Shown here: positions 26,792 through 35,066 of the stretch, in pieces
Numbering within the stretch: position 1 is the stretch's first letter
How the letters are laid out: every line of letters starts with the position of its first letter
Source of the DNA: Phyllobacterium sophorae
Lineage (GTDB): Bacteria; Pseudomonadota; Alphaproteobacteria; Rhizobiales; Rhizobiaceae
Reading direction: 5' to 3'
Length of the DNA stretch: 64,000 nucleotides
Assembly (NCBI RefSeq): GCF_003010965.1
Contig: NZ_PGGM01000010.1
Span: 62,001-126,000, forward strand
Translations under genes and position numbers: made by a program
Notes under the pieces: generated by a model
Seen by the model: the letters and a program-made list of their open reading frames with translations, nothing else
Told to the model about the DNA's origin: nothing
Databases searched by the model: none

Positions 26792-27873
26792 AGTGATTTC
26801 CCGTCGGTTATCTTGATTTTCTGACCTTCGTTCAGGCTGTTTGCGCCGGCGGTCGCGATCCGGTCGCTGTCGACAAGTCCATCGACCACCAGCGCCTCCG
26901 CGTCGGTACGGCCGCCCAGCTTGACCTCTCTGGTCGAGACCGTCCCAAGCGTGCGATCGATGAGCCAGACAAAGGTTTTGCCGTCCTTGTCCAGAATTGC
27001 AGTGGCCGGAACATGCATCCTCTGATCTGCCGCGGTTGCAAGATAGGCGGTGATCGTTGTGCCCAACCTGAACCCTTCCGGCGGTTGTTCGAGGGTGATG
27101 CGGGTGCGGCGCGTACGCGTTGCCTCGTCGGCTTGCGGTGCGATCTGCCGCACACTGCCCGTCGCACGGATTGTCGGATCGATTTGCAAAGTGACCTGGA
27201 ACTTGCTGCCTACCTTGATAGTCCCGGCAATGGCTTCGGGGATATCAACGACCGCTTCACGAATATCCGGCCGCGCGACAACGGCGACCAACTGGCCCGC
27301 GGTGACTGTCTGTCCAACTTCCGCCTGGAGGGACGTGACGACGCCATCAAAATCGGAGCGCAAGTTGGCGTAGCCAAGATCTTCCTTCGCCTTCGTCAGG
27401 TTTGCTTCGGCCTGGACAACCGCCGCGAGGGCAGCTTCGTGGGCCTGCTGTGCCTGATCGAAAGTCGCCTCGGTTGCCGAACTCTGGCTGAGAAGCGCCC
27501 GTTGGCGCTCTTCCGTCGTGGCCGCATTGGCAAGTTGTGCCCGCGCTGACGACAGGCTCGCCTCTGACGCCTGCACCGCCAGCTCAAGTGCAAGCGGATC
27601 GATCGCCGCCAATTCTTGGCCATTGGTAACCTGATCGCCAACCGAGACATCGCGGCGGACGATACGACCCAGCGTCCGAAAGCCGAGCTGGGTTTCGTAA
27701 CGCGGTTCAACCTTGCCAGCAAACCCCCGAATCTGCAGCGGCTGAATCTTCACGACCGTGGACAGTACCGGTCGCACGATCTCCGGCTCCACAGCATCCT
27801 GTTCTTGCTGGCATGAGGCAAGGACACAAGCCACAAGACCAATACTCCCACCATAGACGAGAAAACGCTTCAT
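26788..27873 (-). CDS. RND efflux periplasmic adaptor lipoprotein (HlyD/MFP family) 2
   Basis: A 361-residue membrane-fusion protein with lipobox LASC near residue 20. It has the lipoyl half-motifs (LGRIVRRDVSVGDQVTNGQ; FDGVVTSLQAEVGQTVTAGQ) flanking a long alpha-hairpin (about 90-165, Ala/Gln-rich), then beta-barrel and membrane-proximal domains ending GANSLNEGQKIKI. It links the RND pump to an outer-membrane channel. Start and stop overlap both neighbours by 4 nt, so its output is coupled to theirs. Confidence 0.93.
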   Translation of the reverse strand: MKRFLVYGGSIGLVACVLASCQQEQDAVEPEIVRPVLSTVVKIQPLQIRGFAGKVEPRYETQLGFRTLGRIVRRDVSVGDQVTNGQELAAIDPLALELAVQASEASLSSARAQLANAATTEERQRALLSQSSATEATFDQAQQAHEAALAAVVQAEANLTKAKEDLGYANLRSDFDGVVTSLQAEVGQTVTAGQLVAVVARPDIREAVVDIPEAIAGTIKVGSKFQVTLQIDPTIRATGSVRQIAPQADEATRTRRTRITLEQPPEGFRLGTTITAYLATAADQRMHVPATAILDKDGKTFVWLIDRTLGTVSTREVKLGGRTDAEALVVDGLVDSDRIATAGANSLNEGQKIKITDGKSL

Positions 27874-29012
27874 GATTGAACCTCGCTCTTGACCGCAACA
27901 ACCTGTGATGGCCGCAGGCGAGTTCCGCCGGAGGTCACAACTTGCTCACCGGCCTTTAGGCCACCCCTGAACACGACGTGCATCGACTCGTATGCCGCCA
28001 CATTGACCTCACGCAGGCTGACGGCGTGGGTTTGCGGATCGATTACCCAGACCGCAGGCCTGCCGTTGTCGGAAGTCAATACCGAGGAAGGAAGGATCGC
28101 CGCGTTGACCGCAGGGAGCTTGGCCGTCCCCACGACAACGGAACCCAGCGTCATTTCCGGACGCGGATTTTGGACAGTTACTTTGACCCGCACGGTTCCG
28201 GATGCGCCGTCTACGGTAGGCGAAACCTCCCTGATTGTCCCCTCACTGGTAATCGATGGGGCGTCAAGCAAAGCAATCTGGACCTGGGGGGCACCCAGGT
28301 TGTTCGTTACCAAACCCTCATAAACATTGAAAACTGCGTCCCGCGGCCCGTCCACGGCAACGGTAAAGGCGGTCGAAGCGACCTGCACTACCTGGCCAAC
28401 CTCGATATTGCGGGCGGTGACAATGCCTGGGGCGTCGGCTTTGAGCTCGGCATAGGAAACCGTATCGCGGGCGGTATCAAGCTGAGCTCTTGCCGCATCG
28501 AGCGACCCTTGCGCGGTTCGCTGCGCCTCCTCAGCGCCGTCGTACGCGCTACGCGTTGTAAAGCCCTGCGCAAGCAACGCTTTTTGCCGGTTGAACGCGG
28601 CCGTCGTTTGGCGAAGCTGCGCTTCGGCAGAGCGTACAGACGCTTCGGCCGCGGCAAGGTCGGCCTGCTGCTGCTTGGGATCGATCCGCGCCAGAACATC
28701 ACCGGCCGCGACATGGTCACCCACATCCACCAGCCGCTCGACCACCTTGCCGCTCACTCGAAATGACAGGTCACTGTCGACCCTGGCACGGATCTCCCCT
28801 GACACGGATACGGTCTGCAGATAGTCCGAGAAGACAACTTTGACCGCCTCCACCGGCGTCGGTGGTCGAGGAGCGGCGGCCTTATCGGGCTGGCAACCGG
28901 AGACCAGCAGAAGCGCAAGAAGGCTGAGCCGCGTCAGGAGTCCGCGGTATCCTTCATTGCATCCACGAAACCGCTCGACGGTTGCATGGAAGATATTTGG
29001 ATCAGATCGCAT
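27870..29012 (-). CDS. RND efflux periplasmic adaptor lipoprotein (HlyD/MFP family) 1
   Basis: A 380-residue adaptor with lipobox LVSGC near residue 40, which suggests the true start may lie a little downstream of 29012. Lipoyl motifs are GKVVERLVDVGDHVAAGDVL and PGIVTARNIEVGQVVQVAS, around a hairpin of about 75 residues. It is the first gene of the efflux operon, directly behind the promoter/operator at 29042-29079. Having two distinct adaptors with one RND pump suggests a mixed adaptor ring, as known for some RND systems. Confidence 0.93.
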   Translation of the reverse strand: MRSDPNIFHATVERFRGCNEGYRGLLTRLSLLALLLVSGCQPDKAAAPRPPTPVEAVKVVFSDYLQTVSVSGEIRARVDSDLSFRVSGKVVERLVDVGDHVAAGDVLARIDPKQQQADLAAAEASVRSAEAQLRQTTAAFNRQKALLAQGFTTRSAYDGAEEAQRTAQGSLDAARAQLDTARDTVSYAELKADAPGIVTARNIEVGQVVQVASTAFTVAVDGPRDAVFNVYEGLVTNNLGAPQVQIALLDAPSITSEGTIREVSPTVDGASGTVRVKVTVQNPRPEMTLGSVVVGTAKLPAVNAAILPSSVLTSDNGRPAVWVIDPQTHAVSLREVNVAAYESMHVVFRGGLKAGEQVVTSGGTRLRPSQVVAVKSEVQS

Positions 29013-29041
29013 GATTTAACATCCCGTGAAAACTTTCGGTC

Positions 29042-29079
29042 GATATAATATTGACTGTGCATTCAGTCAATGTTTAAAT
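29042..29079. promoter_or_regulatory. divergent promoters with a shared TetR-type operator
   Basis: ATTGACTG (29050-29057) and CAGTCAAT (29064-29071) form a 6-bp-spaced palindrome. Each arm contains a -35 TTGACT. Leftward: -35 complement of 29065-29070, 17 bp, -10 TATATC complement of 29042-29047. Rightward: -35 29051-29056, 17 bp, -10 TTAAAT 29074-29079. A dimer bound here would shut both the efflux operon and tetR. Confidence 0.75.
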
Positions 29080-29113
29080 TACGAAGAATTGAACTGAAGA
29101 CAAGGACAAGAAA

Positions 29114-29776
29114 ATGGCCGGAATCCAGGATGCGCGGAGGTCCGCGTTGGAAAACGAACTCGGGCCGCGAGCCCGCCGCAAGGCGCAGCGCCCGCAGGAA
29201 ATTCTTCAAGCTGCCTTCGAAGAATTTGTCGAACGCGGCTATACAGCGACGCGCATTGAAGATGTTGCCACCCGTGCGGGCGTCACCAAAGGGACGATCT
29301 ATCTCTACTTTCAGAACAAGGAGGAGCTGTTCCAGGAGGTCGTTGGCAAGCTCTCGCAGCCGATCTTCGATGAGAAACAGTTCATGGAGCAGCATCAACA
29401 CCGGTCGTGCGATGAGCTCGTTCGACTGTTTCTCGACACCCTTTACCAGCACATGACCGTCAATCCGCATTCGCGCGAAATTCTTCGCTTCCTCATCGCC
29501 GATGGCCGAAGTTTTCCAACACTCGTATCGACTTATTTTGATCAGTTCGTCCAACCGCTGATGACGATGTTCGATCGGATTCTACAGAAGGGCGTGCGTG
29601 AGGGCGTATTTGAAATCTGGGCCGAGGGCCATATCAGCCAAATATTGGTCAGTCCGGCATTAACCTACACGATCGACACACTCCTGAGCCCTGATACAAA
29701 ACTCCCCGAACTTAAGATCTATGTGAACACACACTACGAGATGGTGATGCGCACCATTGGCAAAGCACCGGCTTGA
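29114..29776 (+). CDS. TetR/AcrR-family repressor of the efflux operon
   Basis: A 220-residue TetR protein. The N-terminal HTH is ILQAAFEEFVERGYTATRIE followed by DVATRAGVTKGTIYLYFQNK, the consensus form. The C-terminal ligand domain (about 75-215) resembles the AefR/TetR_C group. It is divergent from the adaptor-RND operon across an operator that covers both promoters, so drug-induced derepression of the pump and of itself is expected. Confidence 0.93.
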   Translation: MAGIQDARRSALENELGPRARRKAQRPQEILQAAFEEFVERGYTATRIEDVATRAGVTKGTIYLYFQNKEELFQEVVGKLSQPIFDEKQFMEQHQHRSCDELVRLFLDTLYQHMTVNPHSREILRFLIADGRSFPTLVSTYFDQFVQPLMTMFDRILQKGVREGVFEIWAEGHISQILVSPALTYTIDTLLSPDTKLPELKIYVNTHYEMVMRTIGKAPA

Positions 29777-29821
29777 TGTGTCGGACACAACGCAGCTTCG
29801 CGGCTATTCGGAGGCACTTCC

Positions 29822-30364
29822 TTGCTGACCAATTCGACCAGACGCAGTGCAGCGACAGTGGATCAGATTCTTGATGCTGCCGAAGACGTTCTGCTGGCGC
29901 ACGGAATCGCCGGTTTGACCTTGAATGCTGTCGCAAAGCAGGCGGGGATCACCAAGGGCGGCTTGCTTTACCATTTTCGCACTAAAAACGATCTGGAGCG
30001 AGGTATTGAAAGACGTTTCATTGCCCGTATCGAGCATAGACTCTCGAAATTGCGACCCGCCACCGATTGCTTCTCTTCCGCTATGATCGCCGAAATCTGG
30101 GACGATTGGCAAAAGGGAAACAATCGCTTTGCTTCTTTGATTCTAAGCGCTGCCAATGGTCACGCCTCAAAGGAATTCCAGGCATTCGGAGCTTCGTTGC
30201 TCGAGCGGTTCGATGCGCGGTCCCCCAGGATCCAGTACGAACACGTCGCCTTCCTCGCCATTATCGGACTCATTCTTGCCGATCTGCTCAAGCTTATCGA
30301 ATTGCCTGATGATGAGGCAGCAAGAATTCACCTTGCTATCCAGATGCTGGTGAACAATGGCTAG
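29822..30364 (+). CDS. second TetR-family regulator
   Basis: A 180-residue regulator with a TetR HTH (ILDAAEDVLLAHGIAGLTLN, then AVAKQAGITKGGLLYHFRTK) and a TetR_C-like C-terminus. The start is a TTG at 29822, supported by GGAGG at 29810-29814 with 7-nt spacing; no ATG lies near. It follows the first tetR by 45 bp and may be cotranscribed. Its target is unclear: it could co-regulate the pump or have come with a lost neighbour. Confidence 0.88.
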   Translation: MLTNSTRRSAATVDQILDAAEDVLLAHGIAGLTLNAVAKQAGITKGGLLYHFRTKNDLERGIERRFIARIEHRLSKLRPATDCFSSAMIAEIWDDWQKGNNRFASLILSAANGHASKEFQAFGASLLERFDARSPRIQYEHVAFLAIIGLILADLLKLIELPDDEAARIHLAIQMLVNNG

Positions 30365-30791
30365 GCGTCTGGCTTCATATGCACATTGTCCGTCGCCTCA
30401 CGACAAGGACTGGACGCGTTGTCAGCGGTGCAAAAGGCGCAAACACGCGATTGCGTGGCAGTCTACCTGGTAAGGCTCGCCCGTACACCCTTCCCCACCG
30501 TATCGTCATTATGATCGAGTCAACAGGCATATGAAGAATTGGTCGCACGATCACCCGAAGGCAAAGGCTATGACGCGCAAGCGCGAAGCGATCCTGGATG
30601 CTGCACGGAACGCCTGATCTACCCGACGGCAACCCGTTTTCCGCTTGAGGAATCCTCTGTTCTCTTAGAAAATGAGTCTATGCGCCGGGGCCTCGGCGCT
30701 TGAATGGATCCAATCGTAGCGCCACTACTTTCGTGGCCGACCTTGACTGCAGGGCGGGCTTTTAGAACGGACTCCAATCGGTAGAAATCGG
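30365..30791. other. gene-poor stretch with a TetR stub
   Basis: It contains only the TetR fragment listed separately and the 3' tail of the first flavoprotein gene. A short segment (GAACGGACTCCAA near 30766) also occurs after the second flavoprotein gene near 40230, showing that the duplicated DNA extends past the stop codon. Confidence 0.5.
30531..30617 (+). pseudogene. N-terminal stub of a TetR-family gene
   Basis: A 28-codon frame reads ...HPKAKAMTRKREAILDAARNA and stops. That is the exact opening of many TetR regulators (basic leader, then ILDAAR), and the remaining helices of the HTH are absent. It is probably a truncated third regulator gene. It is too short to be sure. Confidence 0.4.
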
Positions 30792-32552
30792 TCAATTCGC
30801 CGCGCAGAATTGGGACGCAATCTCGCGTCCAGCAATGTACCCGAACGTGAGCGCGGGACCGAGATTGATGCCGCCCGACGGGTAGTAGCCGCCCATGACG
30901 CTGGACATGTCCGCCCCGACCGCAAACAGATTAGCGATGGCGGTACCCTCCTTACTCAACACTGCGGCTGTGGCATCGGTTTTCAAGCCCATGAACGTGC
31001 CAAAACTCCCGGGCAAAACCTTGATTGCGTAGTACGGGCCTTTTCCGATGGGCGCGACGCAAGGGTTTGGCTTTACGTCCGCATCCCCGCCCTTGCGATT
31101 AAAGGCCGTGCTTCCGCGCTCGAACAGGGGATCTTCGCCCCTTGCTGCATGCCGATTGTAAAACTCGATCGTCGCCTCTAGCCCTGAGGATGAAATTCCA
31201 CAAGCATTCGCGAGCTCTGCTATCGATCTCCCTGTCTTGATATACCCCGAGTTGATGAACGGTTTGACGGGCAAAGGCGATGGCCGGGATGCGCCGAGGC
31301 CATAGCGACGTTGAAAGGCGTGATCACAGATGAGCCAGGAGGTTACTTCCGCGCCCGGCGGTGTCGCTTTGATCATTGCGGTGACATAGTCATAGTATCC
31401 ATGCGCTTCGTTGACGAAGCGACGACCGTCGGCGAGCACAGCGATGATGCCGGGCTTGGCGCGCTCAATGATGTGCGGAAACCGTCCTGTTGTGCCGTCA
31501 GGATAAGGGACGAGTGAAACGGGACACCAAGCGGCCGGCGACGCGATCGAAGGGTCGACAAATCCACCAACGGCTTCCGCCAAACGCAGACCGTCACCAC
31601 ATGCCGACTCGGGCGTGACCGACCAGTGTCGCGTCGGCGTAGAAAACTGGTTCGCAACCTCTGACCAACGCTCTTCATCGTGCGGAAAACCGCCTGTTGC
31701 CAGGACAGTCCCGTAGCGAGCCAGGATGCGCAATGGACCGTTCCCCGTTTCAACGGCCGCTCCGCATACCGCGTACCCGTCATAGATGAGTTCCTTGGCG
31801 CTGCTCGATACCCTGATTTCAACGCCGAGGCGTTCGGCGGACAGCGCAAGGCGGGCAATCAACGCATTGCCGTTCACGAGCTGCGTTGCCCGGCGGTATA
31901 GGCCAAGATCGAAGAGATGTCGCCCGACGCGTTTGGCGACGTGAGCGAATGACTTCAACGAGCGGGTCATCGCAAGGAAGGCTTTCAGATCGTTTCCCGC
32001 CATGATCGGCATTCCCAGGAAAGAAGTCTCCCGCATCGGCCGCCGCAACTTGTCAAACAGGGGACCGAGAGCAAGGCCATTGATCGGAGCCGCGCACACC
32101 TGGTGCCCGCCGGTTGCCGCGCCTTCCGTCCAGCCATGCATATCGGCTATGGCGTTGCCTTCGACGAACTTAAGGTCTGTTTTCGTATGAAAGAACTCCA
32201 CCATCTCCGGCGCCGCGTGGAGGAAGGCTTTCACCCTTGCCGGATCGAAATAGGGGCCGGTCTCATGACGCAGATAGGTGAACGGGCCATCCGGAGCATC
32301 ATCGTACCCGGCTTCCCGAGCCAACGGGTTTCCCGGCACCCACATCCATCCGCCTGACCAGGCGGCCGCGCCCCCAAAGACCGGCTCCTTTTCGACGACG
32401 ATGACCTTCAACCCGTGCCATGCGGCAGTGACGGCCGCCGACAGGCCGCCGGCGCCTGAGCCAACGACAAGCATATCGCAGTGAACAGTTTGGGAGCTGT
32501 TGATCTGACCGTCGTGACGTGCAGTGTCATCTGGAATGGAGGTTTCCATCAT
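30792..32552 (-). CDS. KstD-like FAD-dependent oxidoreductase, copy A
   Basis: A 586-residue flavoprotein of the fumarate-reductase/3-ketosteroid Delta1-dehydrogenase family. It has the FAD fold VVGSGAGGLSAAVTAAWHG with VVEKEPVFGGAAAWSGGWMW, and the C-terminal YYPSGGINLGPALTFGYIAG, which matches the KstD active-site block with its Tyr and Gly. Such enzymes desaturate a ring C-C bond next to a ketone, or reduce one. No signal peptide is present. It overlaps the dehydroquinase-like gene by 4 nt. A near-identical copy lies at 40273. The substrate is probably a cyclic ketone made by the module's SDR (inference). Confidence 0.88.
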   Translation of the reverse strand: MMETSIPDDTARHDGQINSSQTVHCDMLVVGSGAGGLSAAVTAAWHGLKVIVVEKEPVFGGAAAWSGGWMWVPGNPLAREAGYDDAPDGPFTYLRHETGPYFDPARVKAFLHAAPEMVEFFHTKTDLKFVEGNAIADMHGWTEGAATGGHQVCAAPINGLALGPLFDKLRRPMRETSFLGMPIMAGNDLKAFLAMTRSLKSFAHVAKRVGRHLFDLGLYRRATQLVNGNALIARLALSAERLGVEIRVSSSAKELIYDGYAVCGAAVETGNGPLRILARYGTVLATGGFPHDEERWSEVANQFSTPTRHWSVTPESACGDGLRLAEAVGGFVDPSIASPAAWCPVSLVPYPDGTTGRFPHIIERAKPGIIAVLADGRRFVNEAHGYYDYVTAMIKATPPGAEVTSWLICDHAFQRRYGLGASRPSPLPVKPFINSGYIKTGRSIAELANACGISSSGLEATIEFYNRHAARGEDPLFERGSTAFNRKGGDADVKPNPCVAPIGKGPYYAIKVLPGSFGTFMGLKTDATAAVLSKEGTAIANLFAVGADMSSVMGGYYPSGGINLGPALTFGYIAGREIASQFCAAN

Positions 32553-33016
32553 TCTGCGCCCCGCATTTGATGCCTGGTGAAAGTCTGAATTGCTTCGATG
32601 GCAAGCTCGTATCCCAGCGCCCCAAGACCGGCGATGACGCCATTCGCTGCCTTTGACACCAACGAGCGATGGTAGATCTCTGCCCGCTGGTGGATGTTTG
32701 AAAGGTGCACCTCGATCTTGGGACCGTCGAACATCTTGAGCGCGTCGAGGAGGGCGATTGACGTAAAGCTCAATCCCGCCGGATTGATGATGATCCCGCA
32801 GGCCTGTTCTCGTCCTTCATGGACGTAATCTACCAACGTCCCTTCGTAATTGGACTGCCGGAAGTCGACCGTCATGCCGTGATGCTTTGAACGTTCGACG
32901 CAACGGTGCGATATTTCCGCCAGCGTCTCAGTTCCATAGATCTCCGGCTCTCGCTCGCCCAAGAGGTTGAGGTTTGGTCCATTCAATATGAAGATCGGCT
33001 TGTGCATGGTGGTCAC
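32549..33016 (-). CDS. type II 3-dehydroquinase-like protein with altered active site
   Basis: A 155-residue AroQ-fold protein. FILNGPNLNLLGEREPEIYG keeps the lid Arg and catalytic Tyr, and EVHLSNIHQRAEIYHRS keeps the catalytic His and C-terminal Arg. The block that normally reads NPGAYTHTSIAL reads NPAGLSFTSIAL, so the Tyr-Thr-His segment that contacts the dehydroquinate ring is gone. GTG at 33016 overlaps the upstream stop (GTGA); an in-frame ATG lies at 33007. It may be a catabolic dehydratase acting on a dehydroquinate-like ring rather than a biosynthetic aroQ. The operon position, between an isomerase-like gene and a flavoprotein gene, supports catabolism. Confidence 0.85.
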   Translation of the reverse strand: MTTMHKPIFILNGPNLNLLGEREPEIYGTETLAEISHRCVERSKHHGMTVDFRQSNYEGTLVDYVHEGREQACGIIINPAGLSFTSIALLDALKMFDGPKIEVHLSNIHQRAEIYHRSLVSKAANGVIAGLGALGYELAIEAIQTFTRHQMRGAE

Positions 33017-33876
33017 GACAATTTAGCGAATGCCGAAGCTCGCTTCTCAAAGAACTCTCGTGACCTGTCAGCGGCGGACTGCATTCGATCGCTGAGAGGC
33101 CAGGCAAGCTGGTTTGCAATGGGCGTCTCGATGACCAACTGCGTATCGTCAGGTAAAGCATCAAGATAGTCGGAAAGCGGGATCGCCCCGTCCCCGAGAG
33201 CCAGTCTGTCGCCGCGAGCTTCTGCCGGAAGGTCGCCAATACCAGGCGAAACCTTGGTTGCATCGGAAAGTTGAGCATAGGCAATCCGGCTCGACGGAAT
33301 GGATGCAAGATCATCGGCTGTCCCGGCGCCGCGGTAGTGATGAAGAACGTCTACGATCAAGCCGGCATTAGGTCGGCCGGCGCTTTCCACCAGATCAAGA
33401 GCATCTCGCCACGTCGCAACATCCCGATAAAGCATGTACTCGACGCCCACGTGCAGGCCGTAGTCGGCGGCTTGGTCGCAGAGACGACCGAACAAGTCTT
33501 CTCGTTCGCTCTTGGTTAGAAACACGCCCTCCTTCGACAACTGCGTTCCGATCGCCGAGATATGCGTCGCGCCAAGTTCTGCGCCTGTCTCGAGGGCCCT
33601 TCTGAACCTTGCCAAATCCGCTGATGGCGAAAGAACGAAAGCTTCGACGTCAAACACGCGCATGGCATTGCTTTTGAGTGCCGCCTTTAGATCGAGTACT
33701 ACCTCCGGCCTTCCCAGAATCTCGAACTCGAGCGGTTGAGGCGTAGCGGTCATCAACAACAGTCCGACGGCACCAAAACCGGCGGACGCTGCTGTCTCCA
33801 CGAAGCGGACAGGGTCCGTTCTGCCGATGGTCAAGTTGGCAACCGAAACCTGTCTCAGATCGATGTGTTGATGCAT
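33013..33876 (-). CDS. TIM-barrel sugar phosphate isomerase/epimerase-like protein, module A
   Basis: A 287-residue AP-endonuclease-2-fold protein (xylose isomerase-like TIM barrel, COG1082). Metal ligands are visible in order: Glu in HVGVEYML, Asp in GLIVDVLHHYRG, Gln in YAQLSDA and Glu near the C-terminus in LVIETPI. The group holds inosose dehydratases, epimerases and the dehydroshikimate dehydratase QsuB domain. Beside a dehydroquinase-like protein, a dehydroshikimate-type dehydratase is one possibility, and an epimerase of cyclic polyols another. It is coupled to the next gene by a 4-nt overlap. Confidence 0.87.
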   Translation of the reverse strand: MHQHIDLRQVSVANLTIGRTDPVRFVETAASAGFGAVGLLLMTATPQPLEFEILGRPEVVLDLKAALKSNAMRVFDVEAFVLSPSADLARFRRALETGAELGATHISAIGTQLSKEGVFLTKSEREDLFGRLCDQAADYGLHVGVEYMLYRDVATWRDALDLVESAGRPNAGLIVDVLHHYRGAGTADDLASIPSSRIAYAQLSDATKVSPGIGDLPAEARGDRLALGDGAIPLSDYLDALPDDTQLVIETPIANQLAWPLSDRMQSAADRSREFFEKRASAFAKLS

Positions 33877-33913
33877 TTCATTGTCTTTCCGGTCGTTTCG
33901 GTTGCTCAGGCGG

Positions 33914-34978
33914 TCAGCGATACTTGAAGCCGGTGTTATCAGACCACCAGTTCAAAATCTCATCCCGCTGCTTGAGTGCGGCGGCCAAATCCAGTTCGAT
34001 CAGCTTCGTGGAGTTGATATCCGGAAGACCTTTCGGGGATGCAATGCCGACCCTCATGGGGTAGACGCCTGCTTCGGCGAAGGCTGTTTGCATCTCTTGA
34101 CTGAGCGCGAACTCAGCAAGTAGGCGAGCCGCATTCGGATGGGGCGCGTTCTTGTTGATGCCGATAGCGTTGAACTGGGCAACGGCCCCGCTTGCGGGAA
34201 CCAGGAGATCCACCGGTGCTCCCTTGGCCAGCACGCCGGAGACGGCGGTGGTGATATTGAAGAAATCGAGCGGGCGTTCGCCGGTCTGCAACTTCGTCGC
34301 CATGACACCCATGGATGGGTTCAGCTCTGCCTTGGTCTTGCGTAGTCCTTGGAGGATTGCGCCGCCCTTTTCTGGTCCGAACTTCTGGTAGATGCTGGCG
34401 ATCGTGGCGAAGGTGGCGGACGACGAACCTGGATTGGTTGTCGCGATCAGCCCTTCCCAGTCCGCCGGAGGATTGGCAAAGTCGGTCCAGTCAGCCGGCT
34501 TGGCAACCGTTCCGAGAGCCTCCCGATTGAACGCAAACAGGATGAGATTTCCATTGCCGCGGACGTAGGACCCGCCGGCAGGTATCGCCAGTTTGGATAG
34601 ATTAGCGCTCTCCGTTGGCTTGAAGTCTGCGAGAAAACCCGCCTGCTGAGCCGTGATGACGGTATCCTCTGCCTGATACATGACATCCATCAGGGGCCTG
34701 CCGGAGCTATTCTCCGAAACGAAACGATTGTAGATTTGCCAGCCGTCGCCCGTAGCGGACGTCACCCGAATTTTGGGGTATTTCGCGCTGAAGTTCTTGA
34801 GAAGGATCGGAACGACAAAGGGGTCGCCATAGACGGCCAGTTCAGCTTCCTTCTCTGCGGCTGCAATCAGGGCATCCTCAGCCGCATGGGCCGTTCCGAC
34901 ACCTGCCAGTCCTATTGATAGCGTGAGTGCTGCCGCTGCCAGCGACATGAGTCTGCGTCTGCTCTTATTATGATCCAT
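33914..34978 (-). CDS. ABC transporter periplasmic binding protein (family 1, FbpA/AfuA-like)
   Basis: A 354-residue exported solute-binding protein with a signal SRRRLMSLAAAALTLSIGLA ending near AHA. The mature part begins AAEKEAELAVYGDPF and has the two-lobe features of iron/putrescine/phosphonate-type receptors (GRPLMDVMYQAED; NPSMGVMATKL). The iron-binding Tyr pair of FbpA is not obvious, so an organic ligand is more likely. GGGAGG precedes a GTG/ATG pair, and ATG 34978 has the better spacing. It is encoded with its ATPase and fused permease, and should import the ring compound used by module A. Confidence 0.88.
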   Translation of the reverse strand: MDHNKSRRRLMSLAAAALTLSIGLAGVGTAHAAEDALIAAAEKEAELAVYGDPFVVPILLKNFSAKYPKIRVTSATGDGWQIYNRFVSENSSGRPLMDVMYQAEDTVITAQQAGFLADFKPTESANLSKLAIPAGGSYVRGNGNLILFAFNREALGTVAKPADWTDFANPPADWEGLIATTNPGSSSATFATIASIYQKFGPEKGGAILQGLRKTKAELNPSMGVMATKLQTGERPLDFFNITTAVSGVLAKGAPVDLLVPASGAVAQFNAIGINKNAPHPNAARLLAEFALSQEMQTAFAEAGVYPMRVGIASPKGLPDINSTKLIELDLAAALKQRDEILNWWSDNTGFKYR

Positions 34979-35066
34979 CACGGTTCCTCCCTTGGATGAT
35001 TCTACGGTTCATGGTCAGCCATGCACCGCTCGACTTCGAGTGGTTGCTTGGCAATCGCTTTGATTG

